This document shows, one piece after another, positions 43,436 to 56,100 of a stretch of 64,000 nucleotides of DNA. This DNA is from Prorocentrum cordatum (lineage: Eukaryota > Sar > Dinophyceae > Prorocentrales > Prorocentraceae): contig CAUYUJ010016286.1 of the NCBI GenBank assembly GCA_963575745.1, positions 210,295 to 274,294 on the forward strand, given 5' to 3'. The first letter of the stretch is position 1; each line of letters opens with the position of its first letter. The notes beneath the pieces are model-generated. The model worked only from the letters and a program-made list of their open reading frames with translations, searched no databases and was not told the origin of the DNA. A program made the translations under genes and the position numbers.

Positions 43436-44905
43436 TTAGGTAGGTCGCAGCAGAGCGCACGCCACCTTAGCAGCAGCTCTCGTCAGGGCAGCGCAGGCAG
43501 TTAGTTCACAGCAGGTTACTGTGCTACCAGGAGGCAAGCTCATCGCCTCCTCGGCCACATCGTGCCAATGGAAGCTGTGCGAGCTGGTGCAGGAGGAAGA
43601 GGAGGAGGAGGAGGAGGAGGAGATGGGAAAATCAACCTGCACGCTGGAACCCCTACCTACAACGCCAATCTGAAGCCACCACCCACCTCCACATCCTTCA
43701 TTACTGACACCCCCATCGAATGCACCACGGAGAGCAGTCTTACGAGTACTGAGGAACTTATCATATGCAAACCAGCGAGTAATAGTTTGGCCACCTCTGG
43801 CCTCCCACGACAATCTATCCGCACGCTCATTACCCTCACGAAAGAAATGCTTATACAGATTCTGTCCCGATGCAGGTGAGGTCAGTCCCCATCCAGACAG
43901 CATCGATACCGTATTTTGTAGTGTTCCCACCAGTCGTACATACTGCTTGTTGCGAATCTGCCACTCACCACACATCCAGTTTACAACCGTCTTACTATCT
44001 CCCAAGATCTCCATCCCAAGACGCTCAATATTCTCACACCTCCACTCCGTTTCATTCTCATAATTAGCGGCAATACGTTTGCTCATCCTCTCATTCATCT
44101 CTCTCTCCTCCTCCTCCTCCGCCTTCACGTGCCTCACACCAGGTGGCCTGGGTAAAACAAACAAGTCGAACAAGTGTTGCATACCAATCACAGTCAGCAA
44201 ATGCTTGCAATATTTCTCTCGGGACCCAGCGGAGCTGTCGAACGAGAGGTACCACTCGCAACCAAAGAGACCGCACAAACACCAGTCCCACACAGTATGT
44301 CCACGGGGAGGGCCGCCCATGTTCATGCGTGTGAGTTGCTTCCTATCTTTTGCAGGCAACGCTAGAATACATGTGTCACGATGTTCCGTCCACTTCCCCC
44401 TTCCATGTAGCATGGCCAGCCTAGATATCATCCATTCACGTGACATGTCCGACTCCTCAGGTATGGCAGGCTGATCATCCGGCGTCCGCCGACGACAGCC
44501 ACTCGACATCTGGGATATCTGAGATACATGATATGCATGAGAAGCCGCCGCCGCCGCCATCGCCCGAGTTTTCCTCTGACGCCGATTTGGTACCGTCTCT
44601 CCCTCCTCCTCCTCTGTGTGTGTTGTGTATCTCCTCATACGAATACTTGCAGCAACTGAGACATCCTTAGCCCAATCCCAACAGCGAAATATCCATATCT
44701 GCACCGCACTTCGGAATCCAAGCTCAACAAAACTCTGTCGTCCCGCTTTGTATCGCCTGCGTTGAAACTCAGACCAGCCTTCAGTTCTCCGCTTGCGTAG
44801 ACCTGCCATTATCGCTAGACATCTGCCTTCAAAATAGTGAACAGCAGCAATGGTAGAATAGTCGGGCGTTCTGCCCTCACAGTTGAATAATAATGCAGCA
44901 ATCAC
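43436..44905 (-). pseudogene. LINE copy 4 ORF2, thumb/linker and permuted RNase H
   Basis: From HYFEGRCLAIM (matching FEGWCLCRM in copy 2) through a linker to the RNase H. The motif order is again permuted: ILGDSKTVVNW, KHFFREGNERADRLSWEA, GAFDGGVSNEGCGGGWW, then STVTCCELTAC. Between the last two, a GGA/TCC microsatellite encodes about ten Ser. A Ser/Ala/Glu-rich insertion (EEEEGETVPNRRQRK) also lies in the linker. It ends in TAA. The upstream junction at about 44905 is a frameshift. Confidence 0.75.
43594..43623. repeat. GGA trinucleotide microsatellite inside LINE copy 4
   Basis: A run of GGA repeats with one GAA reads as poly-Ser on the coding (minus) strand, between the first and second RNase H acidic motifs. 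It looks like local slippage expansion. Confidence 0.8.
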
Positions 44906-45087
44906 TTTCGCTTGATGCGAGTAAATCTTTCAGCCAAGTCAATCCCAGAGCAGCGATAATACGCGATTTCCCCAAAGAACATATTCTGGGCTTTCTGGAG
45001 CATGGCCTCTGAGTCCGAGTGGTCCTTCCAGGTCTCCTCCAGAGTGGCTCCCAGGATCTCAAACGACTGAACACGCGGTAGGACCAT
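44902..45087 (-). pseudogene. LINE copy 4 ORF2, short middle segment between two frameshifts
   Basis: Reads VLPRVQSFEILGATL and AQNMFFGEIAYYRCSGIDLAERF. This matches the VCRMKVLGHEIF and ACFIGQSDFFRNRAVAVRDKF region of copy 2, so it bridges the RT core and thumb in a third frame. Confidence 0.65.
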
Positions 45088-46021
45088 TCTCGGGTCCCAA
45101 GAGCAGCGTCACTAGACGGCACCAGCACACGGATATCCTGCTCGGGGGACGGCGGGATGCCAGGCGGCGCACCAAAGTAAATATACATCAAAGATTTCGG
45201 CTTCCAGGTCATTCCTGCATTCATCAGCGGGATACTCATGTCACGCACCATCAACTCGAGGTCAGTGCGGACCTTCGCATACAACAGAAGATTATCTGCC
45301 CAGAAACTGTGGGTCATACGCTCACCGTTGAACATGCGCTCATCATTTTCCAATTTGAAACCGTACTGCGTTTCCTGCCTCCATCTGTCGATCACATCTC
45401 TCCAGAGTACAATAGAAACTGCAAGAAAAATCATCGGTCCCTCTACTCCTCCCGTTCGAACAGATTTGTCCCAATAGACCGCTGACGATGCCTCGATGCC
45501 CTCGAAGCTGGCCACGCACTCATTATCCATCATGGGTTCAATCAACGCCACAATGAGATCAGCAGGTATGTCAAGAGCACGAAGACAGCGCATGGCGAGG
45601 CACGGAGTGACATTATCGAAAGCTTGTAAAATATCAAGGTTGGCAAGCCACAAACTGTCTCCTTTGCCCCAGACAGCGGAGTGCTGGCTGAGCCTCTTGG
45701 CAACGCTGGTGATTTCCGATGTTTTACGTCCCGATCTGAATCCGTACAGGCATGCATAGTGTCGGTGCTCCTCAATCCTCTTCTCAATCATCATCACAAT
45801 ACATGTCATGTACCATTTCATAAGACACGACTGTAGACATAGCACACGTGTATCAGTCAAATGTTGTATGTCCATTTCTTTAGGCATGAGCGTGGCAGCT
45901 AGTTGACGCCAACTGTCGGGGCAACATAACCTGCGGGAATACACAACTTGGAAGCTCACCAGAACACGTCGCACAGATGCCCACGAGAGCTGTTTCAACA
46001 TCGTGACAGTCACGTTGTCGT
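45088..46021 (-). pseudogene. LINE copy 4 ORF2, reverse transcriptase core
   Basis: In-element coding starts at the 5' truncation. Motifs: TLMPKEMD and TDTRVLCLQS (fingers), ANLDILQAFDNV (motif A), RTGGVEGPMIF (motif B, 45435-45452, Glu for Gln) and SFWADNLLLY (motif C, 45291-45302, Asn for the second Asp), then GMTWKPKSLMYIYFG. The open frame actually extends from 46088 to 44877, but the part right of 46021 is satellite and the part left of about 45090 is out of phase. Confidence 0.75.
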
Positions 46022-48771
46022 AACCTTTGTTACCGCCGGGGGACTCGTAGAGCTTCCTGACAACATGTAATGTCGAAAAAAATTGCACCGAAAAAATAGT
46101 TTTTCAGCCCAAGCAATCTCAGACCTCTCGGATGCAACAGCCGACTCACCCGATGCTCTGGATTGTCTTCTGTACGAGCTCTGTAGCTCTCTTACAGCCC
46201 GAGTTACGTGCGTAAATCGACAGCACCTCTCAAGATGACTCGAACAATACGAATAGTTTGGCAAACCTAGCTCGAGTATCAGACGGAGTTCAGACCTCTG
46301 CATACGCGTCTGATGTCTCTGAATGGATTCCTGTGATTACCAGCCCTGCAGCCCCCCCCCCACAGCCCGAGTTAAAAGCAGGAAACCCACAGCACCTCTC
46401 AGGATGACTCGAACAATACGAATAGTTTGGCAAACCCAGCTCGAGTATCAGCCGAGTTCAGACCTAAGCAATGACGACAGGCGGACGCGTCTGACGTATT
46501 TCGAATCGATTTCTCTGATAACCAGCCATGCAGCCAGCCTTGCTGCCCGAGTTTGAAGTGCAGAGAACGGACAGCATCTCTCAAGATGACTCGAAGAATA
46601 CGAATAGTTTCGCGATTCTAGACTGGGCAGCAGACCGAGTTCAGAGCTCTGGATTCAACAGACAACCGCCACTGATGATTCTCAATCAGATTCTGTACGT
46701 ATCAGCTCTGTAGCTATCCTCTAGCTCGAGTTAAGTATAGAAAACCGAGAGCGTCTGTCAAGATGACTCGAATAATACGAATAGGTTTGTGGACCTAGCT
46801 CGGCTGGCAGACCGAGTTCAGACCTCAACAGGCGAACGCGCCTGATCATTCTGAATCGATTAGCTGTGCTTACCAGCTCTGTAGCTCTCCTGAAGCTCGA
46901 GTTATCTTGGAAAAACCGACAGCGCGCGACAAGATGACTCCAAACGGCCGATCCCGCCGGAACGCTTTTTGGCAGATTGAGATGGCGAGCGGAAATAAGA
47001 TCGAATATCACGGAAAAAATACTAGGGCTCTAACGAATTCTTGAATTTCGAACAAAATTTTCCGACAAAAAGTCACCAAAAGGTCCGTCGAGATTTTCTT
47101 GCCAACTAGCTCTCCAGCGCCCCGGAATTACTCTTAAGCTTCCAGCAGTAACTGCAGGCCGGCGGTAAACCGTCAACAAGGTTACCGCCGCGAGCCTCGT
47201 AGAGCTCTTTTCTCGCACGGCACCGGGGGACTCGTAGAGCTTCCTGACAACATATAATGTCCAAAGAAAAATACACAGATAAAATAGTTTTTCAACCCAA
47301 GCAATTTCAGACCTCTCCGATGTAAGTCGAACGCGCCTGATGCTTCTGGATTGTCTCCTGCACGAGCTCTGTAGCTCTCCTATTGCCCGAGTTACGTGCG
47401 TAAATCGACAGCACCTCTCAAGATGACTCGAACAATACGAATAGTTTGGCAAGCTCGAGTATCAGACCGAGTTCAGACCTCTGCATGCGACAGGGGACAC
47501 GTCTGATTTTACCAGCCCTGCAGCCCCCTACAGACCGAGTTAAGTGCAGGAAACCGACAGCACCTCTCAGGATGACTCGAACAATACGAATAGTTTCGCC
47601 GATCTAGTTCGAGCAGCAGACAGAGGTCAGGGCTCTGGATTCCAAAGGCGGACGCACCTGATTTCTCCGAATCGATTCCAGTGATTATCAGCCATGCAAC
47701 CACCCCCACAGCCGAGATGAGTGAAGAGAACCAACAGCATCTCTCAAGATGAATCGAACAATACGAACAGCTTCGCGACTCTAGATCGGACAGCAGACCG
47801 AGTTGAGAGCTCTGGATTCAACAGACAACAGCCACTTATGATTCTGAATCAGATTCTGTACGTAGAAAACCGAGAGCGTTTGTCAAGATGACTCAAATAA
47901 TACGAATAGGTTTGCGGACCTAGCTCGGCTAGCAGACCGAGTTCAGACCTCTGGGTTCAACAGGCGAACGCGCCTGATCATTCTGAATCGATTAGCTGTG
48001 CTTACCAGCTCTGAAGCTGTCCTAAAGCTCGAGTTATCTTGAGAAAACCGACACCGCGTCACAAGATGACTCGAAACGGCCGATCCCGCCTGCCTCCTTT
48101 TTGGCAGTAAAAGGTACCCGATCGAGCTGAGATCAAGATGGCGAGCGGGAATAAGATCGAATATCATGGGAAAAATACTAGAGCTCTAACGAATGTTCAA
48201 ATTTTGAAAACAAAATTTTCAACCGACCAAAAGTCACCAAAAGGTCCGTCGAGATTTGTCTTGCCAACTAGCTCTCCAGCGCCCCGGAATTTCTCTTAAG
48301 CTTCCAGCAATGACTTGCTAAGGGATGCTCTACGAGTTATTACTCTTAAGCTTCCAGCAATAACTTGCTAAGGGAAGCTCTGCGAGTTATTTTCAACCGA
48401 CCAATTGGTAGCGTCCAAAAACCGGAGAGCGAAGAGAATCTGGGGGACGGGAAATCTTTCCTGGAGAGCCTTGGTTGGAGGGCCCCCCTGGAGCGTTGCG
48501 TAAGCGCTGCCAGAAACACTGGGCGCCGGCGGTAAACCGTCAACCTTTCTCACCGCTGGGGGACTCGTAGAGCTTCCTGACAACATATCATGTCAAAAGA
48601 AATTACACAGAAAAAATATTTTTCAGCCCAGGGAATTTCAGACCTCTCGGATACAACAGCCGAACGCCCCAGATGCTTCTAGATTGTCTTCTGCACGAGC
48701 TCTGTAGCTCTCCTACAGCCCGAGTTACGTGCGTAAATCGACAGCACCTCTCAAGATGACTCGAACAATAC
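46022..48771. repeat. Higher-order satellite array, block H, left copy of a 4.2-kb duplication
   Basis: 46165-48545 recurs almost unchanged at 50340-52650 (offset about 4170 bp). Hairpins near 46025 (right half), 47160 (altered loop CAACAAGG) and 48525. Tandem copies of an AAGCTTCCAGCAATAACTTG segment lie at 48295-48390. No gene is visible. Confidence 0.8.
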
Positions 48772-49251
48772 ATAGGCTTCCACGGCGGTTACATGCATTA
48801 GGCCTCACTCCGGATTGAGTGACGATCTCTGACGCAGTACTTTCCCCGTTATCCCGTCTAGTCTGGGGCTTTCAAACACTCTCAGGAAACGAAAGTTTCG
48901 AGATTAGAGTCTGCTCTTTGCTAATACAGATCCACGCTCTCTACCCCCCGACCAATCCGTGCTTGATGGTTAAGGCCATCTCCGCGGAGAACACACGTAA
49001 CATGCATTCTATGCTATCCTTGACGGTTCAGGAACAAGGCGCAGTCTCTTTGATTCGTTCACTAACGTTCAGAAATGCACAACAAGTGGCTGACAGGTTG
49101 TCGAGCTAAGGTATTTGCCATCGAAAGAAGTGTGCTCCACCGTTCGTTGCGGACCGAACCCACGTGGATAGAGGACGTGAACCACAGCATACATAAACGA
49201 GCCAACACCCCTTCACAGTCCCACTGCATCCTCCTAGAATCCGCGTTATGT
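48772..49251. mobile_element. Unidentified ~480-bp insertion in a satellite monomer
   Basis: Unique sequence interrupts the anchor CAATACGAATAG. CAATAC stands on both sides (48766-48771 and 49252-49257), which looks like a 6-bp target duplication. The insert has no clear terminal inverted repeat, poly-A tail or convincing ORF, and differs in composition from the satellite. It could be a SINE or MITE, or a fragment of some other nuclear or organellar sequence; I cannot identify it. Confidence 0.5.
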
Positions 49252-52200
49252 CAATACGAATAGTGTGACAAACCTAGTTCAAGTATCAAACCGAGTTCAG
49301 ACCTCTGCATGCGACAGGCGGACGCGTCTGATGTCTCTGAATCGATCCCTGTGATGACCAGCCCTGCAGCCCCCCTGCAGCCGAGTTAAGTGCAGGAAAC
49401 CGACAGCACCTCTCAGGATAACTCGAACAATACGAATAGTTTCGCGGACCTAGTTCGGGCAACAGACCGAGTTCGGAGCTCTGGATTCCGCAGGCGAACG
49501 CGCCTGATGTCTCTGAATCGATTCCAGTAATTACCAGCCATGCAGCCCCCTGCATCCCGAGTTCAGTGCAGAGGAACGACAGCATCTCGCAAGCGACTCG
49601 AACAATACGAATAGTTTCGCGATTCTAGATCGGGCAGCAGACCGAGTTCAGAGCTCTGGATTCAACAGACACCGGCCACTGATGATTCTGAATGATATTC
49701 TGTACGTATCAGCTTTGTAGCTGTCCTGTAGCTCGAGTTAAGTACAGAAAACCGAGAGCGCCTGTCAAGATGACTCGAATAATACGAATAGGTTTGCGCA
49801 CTTAGCTCTAGCAGACCGAATTCAGACCTCTGGCTTCAACAGGCGAACGCGCCTGATTATTCTGAATCGATTAGCTGTGCTAACCAGCTCTGTAGCTGTC
49901 CTCAAGCTCGAGTTATCTTCAGAAAACCGACACCGCGTCACAAGATGACTCGAAACGGCCGATCCCGCCCGTGTGCTTTTTGGCACTAAAAAGGTACCCG
50001 ATCGAGCTGAGATCAAGACGGCGAGCGGAAATAAGATCGAATATCACGGAATATCACGGGAAAAAATACTAGAGCTCTAACGAATGTTCAAATTTTGAGA
50101 ACAAAATTTTCAACCGACCAAAAGTCACCAAAAGGTCCGTCGAGATTTTCCTTGCCAACTAGCTCTCCAGCGCCCCGGAACTGGGCGCCGGCGGTGAACC
50201 GTCAACCTTTGTTACCGCCGGGGGGCTCGTAGAGCTTCCTGACAACATGTAATGTCGAGAAAATTGCACAGAAAAAAAAAGTTGTTCAGCCCAAGCAATG
50301 TCAGACCTCTCGGATGCAACAGCCGACTCACCCGATGCTCTGGATTGTCTTCTGTACGAGCTCTGTAGCTCTCTTACAGCCCGAGTTACGTGCGTAAATC
50401 GACAGCACCTCTCAAGATGACTCGAACAATACGAATAGCTTGGCAAACCTAGCTCGAGTATCAGACGGAGTTCAGACCTCTGCATACGCGTCTGATGTCT
50501 CTGAATGGATTCCTGTGATTACCAGCCCTACAGCCCCCCCCCACAGCCCGAGTTAAAAGCAGGAAACCCACAGCACCTCTCAGGATGACTCGAACAATAC
50601 GAATAGTTTGGCAAACCCAGCTCGAGTATCAGGCCGAGTTCAGACCTCTGAATGCGACAGGCGGACGCGTCTGACGTCTTCGAATCGATTTCTCTGATAA
50701 CCAGCCATGCAGACCGCCTACAGCCCGAGTTAAGTGCAGAGAACGGACAGCATCTCTCAAGATGACTCGAAGAATACGAATAGTTTCGCGATTCTAGACT
50801 GGGCAGCAGACCGAGTTCAGAGCTCTGGATTCAACAGACAACCGCCACTGATGATTCTCAATCAGATTCTGTACGTATCAGCTCTGTAGCTATCCTCTAG
50901 CTCGAGTTAAGTATAGAAAACCGAGAGCGTCTGTCAAGATGACTCGAATAATACGAATAGGTTTGTGGACCTAGCTCGGCTGGCAGACCGAGTTCAGACC
51001 TCAACAGGCGAACGCGCCTGATCATTCTGAATCGATTAGCTGTGCTTACCAGCTCTGTAGCTCTCCTGAAGCTCGAGTTATCTTGGAAAAACCGACAGCG
51101 CGCGACAAGATGACTCCAAACGGCCGATCCCGCCGGAACGCTTTTTGGCAGATTGAGATGGCGAGCGGAAATAAGATCGAATATCACGGAAAAATACTAG
51201 GGCTCTAACGAATTGTTGAATTTCGAACAAAATTTTCCGACAAAAAGTCACCAAAAGGTCCGTCGAGATTTTCTTGCCAACTAGCTCTCCAGCGCCCCGG
51301 AATTACTCTTAAGCTTCCAGCAGTAACTGCAGGCCGGCGGTAAACCGTCAACCAGGTTACCGCCGTGAGCCTCGTAGAGCTCTTTTCTCGCACGGCACCG
51401 GGGGACTCGTAGAGCTTCCTGACAACATATAATGTCACAAACAAAAAAAAAGTTTTTCAACCCAAGCAATTTCAGACCTCTCCGATGTAAGTCGAACGCG
51501 CCTGATGCTTCTGGATTGTCTCCTGCACGAGCTCTGTAGCTCTCCTATTGCCCGAGTTACGTGCGTAAATCGACAGCACCTCTCAAGATGACTCGAACAA
51601 TACGAATAGTTTGGCAAGCTCGAGTATCAGACCGAGTTCAGACTTCTGCATGCGACAGGGGACGCGTCTGATTTTACCAGCCCTGCAGCCCCCTACAGCC
51701 CGAGTTAAGTGCAGGAAACCGACAGCACCTCTCAGGATGACTCGAACAATACGAATAGTTTCGCCGATCTAGTTCGAGCAGCAGACAGAGTTCAGGGCTA
51801 TGGATTCCAAAGGCGGACGCACCTGATTTCTCCGAATCGATTCCAGTGATTATCAGCCATGCAACCACCCCCACAGCCGAGTTGAGTGAAGAGAACCAAC
51901 AGCATCTCTCAAGATGAATCGAACAATACGAATAGCTTCGCGATTCTAGATCGGACAGCAGACCGAGTTGAGAGCTCTGGATTCAACAGACAACAGCCAC
52001 TTATGATTCTGAATCAGATTCTGTACGTAGAAAACCGAGAGCGTTTGTCAAGATGACTCAAATAATACGAATAGGTTTGCGGACCTAGCTCGGCTAGCAG
52101 ACCGAGTTCAGACCTCTGGGTTCAACAGGCGAACGCGCCTAATCATTCTACATCGATTAGCTGTGCTTACCAGCTCTGAAAGTGTCCTGAAGCTCGAGTT

Positions 52201-53860
52201 ATCTTGAGAAAACCGACACCGCGTCACAAGATGACTCGAAACGGCCGATCCCGCCTGCCTCCTTTTTGGCAGTAAAAGGTACCCGATCGAGCTGAGATCA
52301 AGATGGCGAGCGGGAATAAGATCGAATATCATGGGAAAAAAAATAGAGCTCTAACGAATGCTTAAATTTTGAGAACAGAATTTTCAACCGACCAAAAGTC
52401 ACCAAAAGGTCCGTCGAGATTTGCCTTGCCAACTAGCTCTCCAGCGCCCCGGAATTTCTCTTAAGCTTCCAGCAATAACTTGCTAAGGGAAGCTCTACGA
52501 GTTATTACTCTTAAGCTTCCAGCAATAACTTGCTAAGGGAAGCTCTACGAGTTATCTTCAACCGACCAATAGGACATCTTTCCTAGAGAGCCTTGTTGGA
52601 GGGCCCCCCTGGAGCGTTGCGTAAGCGCTGCCAGAAACACTGGGCGCCGGCGGTTAACCGTCAACCGTTCTTACCGCTGGGGGACTCGTAGAGCTTCCTG
52701 ACAACATATAATGTCGAAAGAAATTACACAGAAAAAATACTTTTTTTGCCCAGGGAATTTCAGACCTCTCGGATACAACAGCCGAACGCCCCAGATGCTT
52801 CTAGATTGTCTTCTGTACGAGCTCTGTAGCTCTCCTACAGCCCGAGTTACGTACGTAAATCGACAGCACCTCTCAGGATGACTCGAACAATACGAATAGT
52901 TTGGCAAACCTAGTTCAAGTATCAAACCGAGTTCAGACCTCTGCATGCGACAGGCGGACGCGTCTGATGTCTCTGAATCGATCCCTGTGATGACCAGCCC
53001 TGCAGCCCCCCTGCAACCGAGTTAAGTGCAGGAAACCGACAGCACCTCTCAGGATAACTCGAACAATACGAATAGTTTCGCAGACCTAGTTCGGGCAACA
53101 GACCGAGTTCGGAGCTCTGGATTCCGCAGGCGAACGCGCCTGATGTTTCTGAATCGATTCCAGTAATTACCAGCCATGCAGCCCCCTGCATCCCGAGTTA
53201 AGTGCAGAGAACCGACAGCTTCTCGCAAGCGACTCGAACAATACGAATAGTTTCGCGATTCTAGATCGGGCAGCAGACCGAGTTCAGAGCTCTGGATTCA
53301 ACAGACACCGGCCACTGATGATTCTGAATGATATTCTGTACGCATCAGCTTTGTAGCTGTCCTATAGCTCGAGTTAAGTACAGAAAACCGAGAGCGCCTG
53401 TCAAGATGACTCGAATAATACGAATAGGTTTGCGCACTTAGCTCTAGCAGACCGAATTCAGACCTCTGGCTTCAACAGGCGAACGCGCCTGACTATTCTG
53501 AATCGATTAGCTGTGCTAACAGCTCTGTAGCTGTCCCCAAGCTCGCGTTATCTTCAGAAAACCGACACCGCGTCACAAGATGACTCGAAACGGCCGATTT
53601 CGCCCGTGTGCTTTTTGGCAGTAAAAGATACCCGATCGAGCTGAGATCAAGATGGCCAGCGGGAATAAGATCGAATATCACGGGAAAAAATACTAGAGCT
53701 CCAACGAATGTTCAAATCTTGAGAACAAAATTCTCAACCGACCAAAAGTCACCAAAAGGTCCGTCGAGATTGTCTTGCGAACTGGGAACCGGCGGTAAAC
53801 CGTCAACCAGATTACCCCGGAGCCCTCGTAGAGCTCTTTTCGCAGATGGCGCTCCTCAGG
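49252..53860. repeat. Higher-order satellite array, block I, right copy of the duplication
   Basis: 50340-52650 duplicates 46165-48545, and 52900-53770 duplicates 49265-50165. Hairpins near 50188 (GGTGA/TTACC), 51340 and 52645 (stem or loop variants) and 53790. The tandem AAGCTTCCAGCAATAACTTG segments recur at 52455-52555. No gene is visible. Confidence 0.8.
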
Positions 53861-55340
53861 AAGCATGAAGGAAGCGTCCAGGGCAAGACCTTAGAAACTC
53901 GAAAAATCACGTTTTTCTGTTTTTTTCGAACGTCGGTTTCTCCAGGTGAACTAACACTAAATCCGGCTCTAGAGAGCTGAGGTGCTCAGGAAACAAAGTT
54001 TAGATACCAATGCTCGGAGTGAAAATCTGCATTCTCAAAATGATTTGTCAAATATCTTTCAAAAACTTGCAAAACCACCCGAAAGTTACCACTTTGTCCT
54101 TTCTGGCCGGGTCGACCAACTAGCTCCACCCCGCGCCGGAATTCCTCTAGCTCATCGATGCCGAAGAGCTCTGAGGTACTGAGCAAAAGTCACCAAAAGT
54201 TCCGTCGAGATTTTTCTTGCCGACTAGCTCTCCAGCGCGCCGGAATCGAACCTCTCGATGCGAGAAAAATCGCATCGGGTGATACTGAGTCGGTTTATAT
54301 GCGCGCGAGCTCTGTAGCTCTTCTAAATCTTCAGTTAAAAGGAACACTCGTGAAAACGATTGTATATTACAAATAGTTTTGCGGGCCTAGCTCGAGCAGC
54401 AGACCGAGTTCAGACCTCTCGATGGGACAGACGAACGCGTCTGATGACTCTGAATCGATTTCTGTAAGAATCAGCTCTGTAGCTGTCCTAAACCTCGAGT
54501 TAAGTACAGAAAACTGTCAACGCGTCTCAAGATGACTCGAAACGGCCGACGGTTCCCTCAAGTCTTTTAATAGTAATATTACAGCTACAGACCAAGGAAT
54601 TCAACTGGCAGACGCGGCATAACCCGCTAGAGATGGGAAAAATACCTGTTCGTAAAACGAACTTTCAAATTTTTCACAAAGATAGAATAACCGACTCCAA
54701 GTCGCCACATTGTCTCTTAAGGTCGGGTCGGCCAACTAGCTCCACCTGCGCCCGAATTCCTCTTAGCTCATCTTGCCGAAGAGCTCTACGAGGTACTAGC
54801 TCTCCAAGGCCCCGGAATTACTATTTGCTTCCAGCAATAACTTGCTAAGGGAAGCTCTACGAGTTACTTCCATGCGCGCCTGCACGCATGCAGGCACGCG
54901 TGGAAGCTTGCCGGAAGCTCTCCCGGACCAGGTGCCGGGCCGCCGGAGGCGCTGCGGGGAACGTGGACCGCCGTGGAAGAGCTTCTGGGGGCACCACCAC
55001 CGTCCGGCTTCTAATCTTCGACCCTTTAGCTCTCAGCGAGCTCTCCGGGAACATTGTCCGCCTCGGCCGCTAGCTCCACCCCGCGCCAGAATTCCGCTAG
55101 CTCATCGATGCCGAAGTGCTCTACGAGATAAGAGACCCTTTGGGAACGGGAAAAGTCAACAAAGAGTCCGTCGAGATTTTTCTTGTCAACTAGCTCTCCA
55201 GCGCGCCGGAATTACTCTTGAGCTACCAGCAACTGGGATCCGGCGGTAAACCGTCAACCAGGTAACTGTCGGGAGCCTCGTAGAGCTCTGTTCTTGCGAG
55301 GCGCTGCTCGGAGCACACGAAAAAAGATTACTCGAGCAAG
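53861..55340. repeat. Mixed region: second spacer type, degraded satellite, GC-rich module
   Basis: Spacer type 2 (CACGTTTTTCTG...AGCTCCACCCCGCGCC) lies at 53890-54180 and again, diverged, at 54560-54800. Between them is degraded satellite. 54870-55130 is the third copy of the GC-rich hairpin module (GCCTGCA / TGCAGGC arms). A broken hairpin lies near 55230. No coding sequence is supported. Confidence 0.65.
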
Positions 55341-55905
55341 AAGAAAGCTCCAAAAAAAAGTGTTCTTTTATCTTTCATTTTATAGCTCGCATGCGAGACC
55401 GAGTTTAGACCTCTCGATACGAGGAAAAAACGCGCCCGGTGATACAGGATCGTTTATATGCGTATGAGCTCGCTCTGTAGCTTATCTAAATCTTCAGATA
55501 AGGGAAACCGACAGCACTCGTCAGAATGTCTCGTATAATACGAATTGGTTCGCAGATCTAGCTCGAGTAGGAAACCGAATTCAGACTTCTTGATGGAACA
55601 CACGAACGCCTGTGATGATTCTGGATCGGTTTCTGTAAGCGTCAGCTCTGTAGCTGTCCTAAATCTTAAGTTAAGTAGAGAAAACCGCCAACGCGTGTCA
55701 AATGACTCGAAACGACCGACGGTTCCCTCAAGTCTTTCCATAGTAATATTGCAGCTACGGACCTGAAAAATGAGCTGGCAAACACGGCACAACCCACTAC
55801 AGGTGGGAAAAATACCGGTTCTTAAACGAATTTTCAAATTTTAGACAAAGATAGAAAAACCGCTCCCAAGTCGTCACATTGTCTCTTAAGGTCAGGTCGG
55901 CCAAT
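55341..55905. repeat. Degraded satellite
   Basis: Older, diverged satellite monomers with anchors such as GTCTCGTATAATACGAATTG. No gene is visible. Confidence 0.6.
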
Positions 55906-56100
55906 CCTGTTGTTGTCCAAAACCCGGATAGCCAAGTGAGAGACGCGCGCGCACGGGTCTCGTCGCGCCAGCGGCCTGGGCCGTGCGGCGCCGCGCCTAC
56001 CTCTGCGCTCGCCTCATGCATCCACACGCTGCGTGCGCATGGCCGGGTGCACGTCTTGGACGTGCGCGGAGGTGCCAGCTTCAAAAGCTGCTTGCAAACT
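55906..56100. other. GC-rich unique segment
   Basis: About 200 bp rich in CG and alternating GCGC, starting GTTGTTGTCCAAAACCCGG. A related start (GCGTCCAAAACCCGGATAGC) occurs at 58983-59090, so it is a short dispersed element of unknown nature inserted before a hairpin. Confidence 0.45.

Larger units (their letters stand above)
43357..46021 (-). mobile_element. LINE-type retrotransposon, copy 4 (family III), 5'-truncated
   Basis: This 2.67-kb element begins inside the RT fingers (GYDNVTVTMLKQL) and ends with a 3' tail CCGCAAACCGCAAAAAAAAG at left. AACCTTT stands on both sides (43350-43356 and 46022-46028), consistent with a 7-bp target duplication inside the hairpin loop. The intact target elsewhere reads ACCGTCAACCTTTGTTACC. 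Two frameshifts (about 45090-45110 and about 44905) break the reading frame. It is clearly diverged from copies 1 to 3. Confidence 0.85.

Noticed and set aside
49150-49175. Pol III B-box-like GGTTCGGTCC on the minus strand of the 480-bp insert, suggesting a SINE
   Set aside because: The match to the B box is incomplete, no A box was found at the right distance, and there is no tail.
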